Below are positions 57,491 to 64,000 of a DNA stretch of 64,000 nucleotides, piece by piece; positions within the stretch are counted from its first letter, which is position 1; the number at the start of each line of letters is the position of its first letter. A model generated the notes under the pieces. It was not told where the DNA came from. It worked only from the letters and a program-made list of their open reading frames with translations, and ran no database searches. The stretch comes from Solanum dulcamara (Eukaryota > Streptophyta > Magnoliopsida > Solanales > Solanaceae). The translations under genes were made by a program, and so were the position numbers. The stretch lies in contig NC_077243.1 in the NCBI RefSeq assembly GCF_947179165.1, positions 7,930,001 through 7,994,000 of the forward strand, in the 5' to 3' direction.

Positions 57491-58764
57491 GGTGAATACA
57501 TGATTAATTAAGGTCCTTATTAATTATGATTACGTAGTTGATTTGCTGGTTTTGGAGTGATGATCATGTTAGTATTTAGAGTGATTAAATTAGGGAGTAA
57601 ATGATGATTAGATCGAGCGTCTGTAAATATCTTTATAAGTTTTGTCCTTATCTCAGTTAATGAATTATGAATTCAGTTTTCGTATTAGTATTATTTTCTT
57701 TATTTCATTTAATAATCTTTAGGTGTGAACTAATATCTGTTTGATTATTTCAATTCCGCAAACCTTGCATATATTTCTTGGGTGATCGATCAGTTTTTTT
57801 TTTTAAAAAATAAAATAAAAATTATGAGAAGCGGGGAGGTCAAAAGCAGCTTTCATGCATTTTATACTCGTTTAAATGTATCAGTATTTCCTTTCTTCTC
57901 AGGGAAGAAGAAAATTAATGTAGTTTCTCGAAGGGATTGAATTGTCAAACTTTCATAGTGTACCCGAATTGCCAAGCAAAACATCAATAAATAATCAGTG
58001 TAGGGCACAATGCATGATCGTGAGAGCAAGAAAAAACAAGGGGTTATCTATGGAAGTTGTTGTGGACCTTAAAATAATGTATGGAGGTTAGAGATTAATT
58101 TATGTGGTAATCATTTGTGTTTAAATAATTCTAGCACGTGAAAAAACTTTCATCCAATCTTAAATCAAACGTTCAACTGTAACCTCTACGGTTCTACTCA
58201 CCAAAAGTTTTACTCCATTGATTATTCTTTGAGTATAAGAGAGGTAGAGTGATTCGTTATTTAACGTAAAATTCAGATTTAGTATTAAGTAAAATCATTA
58301 AAACTATACTAGATTGAATTCAAAAATAAATTGTCGCTATTCAAATGCAGAATTCATAAAGGACAATTCCTAAATCCATCTTTGATTTAAAGTTACACGT
58401 TTAATAGGAGATTAGGCAAATCCGTCTTCTCTCTTTACGTATTTAAGTGGAAGAAAAGTGTCTTCTTTAAACAGAAAGAACCTTGATAGATGAAACTTTA
58501 TTAATTAAGTTATTCGGTATAACTAATGTGAGACAATACAAATATAGTAAATTCGAAGTAGGTGTAAATGTTTATACAACTCAAGTTGAATGTGACAGGT
58601 GTATCTGTCCGTACCTTACGACATATAACTGTCCATGTGAACGTATCCCAAGCTCATCACCTTGCTTACCATTTTGCCTTCCACGCAGTATATGGAGACT
58701 GCATATCAATATCCATTAATTAAATTTAATACACTGAAAATAACAGTATAATACACTCTTTCGG
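57491..58764. other. DUF1645 3' UTR and AT-rich spacer
   Basis: Starts with the 3' UTR, then AT-rich DNA with a T9/A6 run near 57797. No gene or clear element to 58764. Confidence 0.45.
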
Positions 58765-58948
58765 TGGCGGAGCCAGCATTTTTAATAAGGAGTTCAAAAT
58801 TTGAAAATAGACACATGAACTAGCCGTAGGGGGTTCGATCTCTATTATTTATATATAAAAAAAAATACTTTAATCATGTATAAATAATATAATATTTCGC
58901 CAAAGAGGATTCGGATGAACCCCAACCACAATGTGGATCCGCCCTTGC
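58765..58948. mobile_element. MITE with GGCGGAGCC ends
   Basis: Left end TCGGTGGCGGAGCCAGC, right end GTGGATCCGCCCTTGC, inverted with mismatches. Inside, AGTTCAAAATTTGAAAATAG and TTCGGATGAACCCC are landmarks of a MITE family that is common in Solanaceae. About 184 bp. A decayed partial relative lies at 62210-62330 (GACGGAGCCAAAGTAGG). Confidence 0.7.
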
Positions 58949-59682
58949 TCTCTTCGTGCCATAGTAGTCGTCAACAACAACATATTCAATATAATTTCAC
59001 TAAGTAGAGTATAGTGTATGCAAACCTTCTCTTTACCTGGTATAGATGTCATATCAATTGTCTACATTACTAAAAATAGCTGTCCCAAATCAAGATATAA
59101 TTAATTAATTAGAGGAAATAAAAATAATCATATGTTATATTTATTATTTTTAATAAATATAATTTTTTACGCGTTTAATACAAAAAAATTAATTCTTAAT
59201 TTGAAATTCTTTAAGAAGTAGAATTGCAAATTCCAAAATTGTGATTTTAATTTGTTTAAATGTAAAACTTGACTCATAAGTTTATATTTTAATTATGTGT
59301 ATTGAAAGCTTGTAATAATATGTAATCACAAACATTTACTTATTTTATAAGAACACGAAGATATGCAATTTATTGTGCGCCTTAGAATATTCTTATACCC
59401 TTTTTGTAAATTATAATTTTCTCATTTTGTAATATCGTATAATAGTATATATTTTTTTTATAATTTTCAAAATTTATGATATTTTCATGTTTATAAAAAA
59501 ATTACAAATTAAGAAATCATTATTGCAACCCAAGGTTACTTTATTTTAAAATTATATGCAATCCAACTCAATTTTGACCATTACGATAAAGGGAGTACTG
59601 TTTTCAAAAACTTAAAAAGCAAAAGGGGTTAAACAAAATTTAATTTGAACTTAAATTAAATTAAGCATAAGTGGTACACTTC
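58949..59682. other. AT-rich spacer
   Basis: No gene or recognisable element; long A/T runs only. Confidence 0.5.
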
Positions 59683-60797
59683 GGTGCCGCTTGGCCCCAA
59701 ATTCTCAAATATTCTTGGCAAATTATTTTTGGGTGAAGTTTTGGTAAAGTTTCATCATGCGTTTGGCCACAATTTTTTTCAAGTTTTAAAAAATATTACT
59801 TTGTACATGTAAGTTCTAAATATTATTAAAAATACCCATAAATATGTGTTATCATTTTATAATGAACATGTTCCGTTAAAAAAAATTATAACATAATTGA
59901 TAACAATCAACAACAACAAAATAACAATATGAGCAAGAGTAATACATTAATAGAATTAAAAATAAAATATTCTTTTTTTCAATCTTTTCACTCAAACTAT
60001 TCGTTTCTAGAGGGTAATAACAAACTCTATTTTTATAAAATCTTTCCATATTGTACGAACAATCTATTCCCGACAAGCTTTCATTTCTAGATCAGATGAC
60101 TGAGACCTACGAAGAAGAAGAATCCTAGAACAAAGTGAGAGGTAGCTAACCAACTTCTAAGAGAGACATAATTGACTGCATTAATCCCGGTAGCTACACC
60201 ACCCACAAAATTTAAAGAATCTAAAGGAGCATGAGTCATATATTCCGCGGAACATCGTTTCTGCCAATGTTGTATGTCTTTTTTCAACCTACTCAAGTCT
60301 AACCCATTTGGACCCCTTAGAGACTCTAACCATGGAGCACACAGATCCCAAAAATGCATAGTTTCTCCTCCAAAAATGACTTCTCCAATTAGGAAACGCA
60401 TTAGATATTTACCTAAACTAGTAGGTCCTTGAGCGGATCCTACATTAGGCTCAAGACATTGGTCTCTAACTAGAAAAGTAAATGTTTGAGTTTGAGAAAC
60501 TTCTGGTCTAGTAGGCCCGTAAAATTCACTAGGATAAGCGGTATTATTGAACCAGACAAAACAACAAGCAATGAAACCAAAGACGGTAAGGTGATAGACA
60601 AATATTTAGTTGAAATTAATAAATAATGGGTCTTTTATAAAATATAAAATTTAGGATAATTTTTAAATTTTTAAAACTTTTCAAGTTCCCAAGTTCTAAT
60701 TTTTTCTAGAACTTGGGATTTTTTCGAAATATATTTGCCAAGTAATAATAAATTATATGAACAAATATTAATTTTCAATAATTTTTCAAGTTTTTCA
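59683..60797. mobile_element. hAT-like non-autonomous element (copy B), interrupted by plastid DNA
   Basis: Sister of the element at 55713. Left end GGTGCCGCTTGGCCCCAAA and landmarks ATGTTCCGTTAAAAAAAATT and AATAACAATATGAGCAA match. The copy is continuous with copy A to about 60073 (...CAATCTATTCCCGA), then resumes near 60617 (TAATAAATAATGGGTC). The segment between is foreign and contains a plastid psbC fragment. The right terminal repeat is lost or too diverged to see. Confidence 0.75.
60104..60595 (-). pseudogene. psbC: psbC (photosystem II CP43) fragment of plastid origin (NUPT)
   Basis: The minus strand encodes the middle to late part of CP43, a chlorophyll-binding core protein of photosystem II that is normally encoded and made in the chloroplast. 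Visible blocks: [105 protein letters not shown]. Several substitutions change conserved residues (for example MHFWDL and APWLES where CP43 has MRFWDL and APWLEP), so the copy is old and not functional. Homology stops at 60104 and near 60595. It has no plastid promoter or start, and sits inside an hAT-like MITE. Confidence 0.93.
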
Positions 60798-62565
60798 ATA
60801 ATTAAATATTTCATATATAAAGTATTATTATAGCTTTGTTTACTAGTGATCGGAGGAAAACAATCCCAAAACATGAAGGGCTTTACATTCTCAAATCTTC
60901 CACGTAATGGGGTAAGTTGAAAAGTAGTCTCCTTTTTTATTGAAAAAAGTATAAATTGCCAATATAAAGATGTCATATTCTGATTGTCAATAATGGAGTA
61001 GTGTGAGAAAATGGATTTCTATGACCGCATAATATAAAGATGAAGATTTCTTTTATTTATATATATATAGAGAAAATTTAAAATAAATTTGTAAAAGACT
61101 ACCTAACGAAATCTTCCTAAAGGTAACAAGAGCATGTGGAATGTTATTAGTTGAGGACTATTTTCACTGACTTTCCTTGTAGTTTCATTTGCAGTCATCA
61201 GTATACGAAAGCCATAGTCCTCTTTTCCTTGAGTTTCTACAGACACCAAGATTTCTTGGGTAGCAAATCAAATCTGTATGGGAAGTGAGCCTCCATGAAT
61301 TTTCCCATCAAACAGACAACTTTGCATATAGCACAAGCAATTTTCTTTTGTTAATTGGTTACAATTTTAAGTGATATTTCAATTATAATAAAATAATCTA
61401 AGTATCAACGTCTGAATAATCAATTTTGTACTATATCAATTTATATATTTGTTAATATTTTAATATGAATTATATATGTAATTATATATTTTGATATAAT
61501 ATTCAATATTTTGATAAATCTTTTTGTAAATACCAAATATTGTATTCAATATAAAAAAAATACATATCAAATAGCATATCAATTACTATAATGCTAAAAT
61601 AAAGTCATCAAAAAATGAAAAGTTAGGATTCCTAACTTTTTTTCCCCTAAGTACTTAAAGCCATTTTTTTTGACCATGTAAATTACTTTTATATCCCTTA
61701 TATTTTAACTAAATTTTCAAACTACCATTTTTATTCTTTTAACCCTAAAATTCACATTATTTTCCTCATTTATTTGGCATAAGCACTTTTATCCAAACAC
61801 TCAACTGCTTATTTATAAAAATAACTTTCAGCACTTTAAAGTTTTAAAAACACTTCATACATAAAAGTTAATTTTTTTAAGTCCATCCAAACGGGTCCTA
61901 GTGTACCATGCCTACTCCTACTGCCAGTTGCCAAAGACTTTTACCTCCGGGCTTGAATTGAAATTTACTTTGTAATATTTTCATGTGGTGTTTGGTTACT
62001 CTCTATATTAAAAGAGTGTTTTTTTAAAAAATTATTAAAGAATGACAAAAGTCTCATATTAGTGGTTAATGAGATGAATTGACTCTTTCACAAGGCCTGG
62101 ACAATCTTGCTTTGCCTTTGAGCTATTTTTTTGGAGTGTGAATTAGATCCAAAATCTAATTTTACAAAAATATATTTACACGCAAGAAAAGAAGTTGTGA
62201 AGCTGTTGTCAGTCCATGGACGGAGCCAAAGTAGGCAAAAGGCGGTTCGGTGCATATTCTTTATTGAAAAATTATATATACAAAATTCAAACATTCGTTA
62301 TTATGATATATAAATTTAAATATTAGTTATTATGGATGTATAGTTTATTTTACATGATTTTACATAACTTAGGGAAAAATTGCATACCCTTCACTAAATT
62401 TCTGATTCCCTAGTTGTCACTAGAAAATGGTGTACGTCACTCTGTGAATAAAACTCTTTTAGTTGGTGGAATGATGGGGTTATCAGAAATATTGTGGAAG
62501 AGCCACTCAACTGTTTTATTCTCCTACTTATTGCTAATAGTCAACCTAAATTTGAGTACTAAGGG
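60798..62565. other. AT-rich spacer with MITE-like scraps
   Basis: No gene. 61620-61920 contains TTATTTGGCATAAGCACTTTTATCC and AAGTCCATCCAAACGGGTCC, the right half of a hAT-type MITE. 62210-62330 is a partial GGCGGAGCC-type MITE. Frames are short and unrecognised. Confidence 0.4.
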
Positions 62566-62970
62566 TAAGTTCAGCGCGGTGGATAAGGCAAAATAATTTT
62601 GGGATTAATTTTTAGTAACCTTCAATTGTATGTTTAATTACAAAATATGGAATAACTTATCCCAGGATTAATAATTATGACTGGGATAGGTTATCATTCT
62701 CTTTGAGTGGTATAGTAATCGTGGAATAACTTATCCCGAGATAAAGTAGATAAACGATAAAAATATTCCTTTAAACCCTTCTTATACATCACTTTTCACA
62801 TTTATAAAAAGGTATTTTTGTAAATAAATAATTTATTCTTAAAGTTTATATAATGCATATTATTTTGAATGCAACAAACCAAATAATTAATAAAAAATAA
62901 TCTAATCATAACTTATTCCGTTATAACTAATTTCATCATAACTTGTATTCAAGCCAAACCAACCGTAAGA
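62566..62970. mobile_element. MITE-like foldback element
   Basis: Internal inverted motifs GGAATAACTTATCCC (62650 and 62723) and GGGATAGGTTATC, with ATTTTGAATGCAACAAACC and CATAACTTATTCCG to the right, form a foldback of about 400 bp typical of a Solanaceae Tourist/PIF-like family. The ends are approximate. Confidence 0.45.
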
Positions 62971-63445
62971 ATTTAACTTTGGAAAATAATGAAACCAAGT
63001 AATTAAGACGTTTTTCCTAATCAGTGGACCTTATTCATAGCACTTGGTGGACACCATACATTTTGCAGCATTTCCATTTGATTGATTAGGATAGTTTCCA
63101 CTTTCCAAATTCTTCCTCAACCAAAAGGATAACACAAAAATAGAAAGAGATGTTTTGCTAAGCTTTTTGTTCCAAGGACGTTAAACTAGACATACACACA
63201 GAAAGAAACAATGGATGGAATAACAAGTTTCTCTTTCGGCGAATAAATAAACAAAGTGAGTGTTAATAGGAATATGGAGAAAAGGCAAATTGACTGAATG
63301 ATATGTAACGAGTTACTTGTCTTTAAATTAAAGGTTCAATACGACGATCATCAAACTCTTATCTGTGGATAGTGGCATCTAGAATTTTTAAACACACAAA
63401 TACATATATAAATGTATATATGTTATAAAATTATATATTTTCGTT
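62971..63445. other. AT-rich spacer
   Basis: No gene or recognisable element. Confidence 0.45.
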
Positions 63446-64000
63446 ATGTTGTATAATTTTTTAAAAATATTATTTTTCTTTTTCTTCGCCCTCTCTCTCT
63501 CCTTTTTTTTTTTTTCCTTTTTCCGATTTTCACTTTCTCTCACTTTCAAAACCCCCCCCCCCCCCGTCCCCTCCCTCTCTCTCTCCTTCTTCTCTTTTTC
63601 CCCTATCTCTCTTTTATCTTTCTCTTTCTCTCTTTTAAAAATAATAATTGATTATCCTAATTTAAATTTAATTTTGAATTGAATATTATGGAAATGATAA
63701 TTTTACTACTTTTTAAAATAGAGAATTTTTTCTTTGTAAGTACATATATAATGCATTTCTAACATAATAAGAAAATAAATATAAACAATAATTGAAATAC
63801 ATTTTGAATTCAATACACTATATATATTTTAAGCATTTTTCAATATACATTGTGAATATATAACTAATATATTTTATCTTTACTAAGAGAAAAGATAAAA
63901 ACTAATTATAATAGATTTTGAATTCAATATATAATATATATTATAGGCATGTTTCAATACATATGGTGAATATATAACTAAAATATTTTTAATACAATAA
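63446..64000. repeat. CT tract, C14 run and AT-rich monomers: second copy of the 30-kb repeat family
   Basis: A CT-rich strand (63470-63640) containing a run of 14 C (63552-63565) leads into AT-rich monomers with GAATTCAATA at 63806 and 63920 and TATAGGCATGTTTCAATAC, TGGTGAATATATAACTAAAATATTTTTAATACAATAA at the end. It matches the block at 30391-31246 in order and sequence, and is cut off by the window edge. Confidence 0.85.

Noticed and set aside
60087..60401. 104-codon minus-strand frame as a nuclear gene
   Set aside because: It is a degraded fragment of plastid psbC without start, promoter or transit peptide.

Overview
This is a window of plant nuclear DNA: AT-rich, with widely spaced multi-exon genes on both strands, GT-AG introns, nested retrotransposons and many small inverted-repeat elements (MITEs). 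A degenerate SINE of the tobacco/tomato TS type, an RTE-clade LINE and hAT/Stowaway-type MITEs point to Solanaceae. I cannot name the species. Gene models were built by joining exons on conserved protein motifs and checking that every splice phase adds up to an open frame. All functions are inferred from recognised families.

Layout. 1-1.68 kb: array of a ~113-bp tandem repeat. 2.2-5.6 kb (+): Dr1/NC2-beta, a histone-fold transcription repressor, 5 exons, 159 aa. 7.0-7.9 kb (+): MIZ1/DUF617 protein, one exon. 10.9-15.6 kb (-): kinesin-8A (KIN8A), 7 coding exons, about 779 aa, with tandem duplications in its introns. 17.77-23.17 kb (-): complete Ty1/copia retrotransposon with two identical 236-bp LTRs and a 5-bp target duplication. 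24.4-29.2 kb (-): truncated RTE LINE split by a 3.28-kb LTR-like insertion. 30.4-34.15 kb: AT-rich repeat block split by a second LTR-like insertion of 2.5 kb. 34.9-40.75 kb (+): HAS1/DDX18-type DEAD-box helicase, 12 coding exons, 566 aa. 41.3-45.9 kb (-): decayed L1-type LINE. 46.8-48.6 kb (+): SRO-family protein (PARP-like plus RST), 5 exons, 373 aa. 49.75-51.5 kb: remnants of a copia gag and an L1 reverse transcriptase. 52.2-52.74 kb: large foldback. 56.6-57.5 kb (+): DUF1645 protein. 57.5-64 kb: repeats, including a chloroplast psbC fragment inside a MITE, and the start of another copy of the 30-kb AT-rich repeat family.

The six host genes are ordinary nuclear genes with no evident operon-like or pathway link: general transcription (Dr1), ribosome biogenesis (HAS1), mitosis (KIN8A), growth or hydrotropism (MIZ1 family), stress (SRO) and an unknown (DUF1645). 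The most unusual points are the transposon layers. They include a gag and a pol that lie in one frame separated by a single TAA, a psbC fragment inside a MITE, and a KIN8A splice acceptor duplicated so that a 10-nt potential microexon is left behind. I found no evidence of a new kind of biological system.
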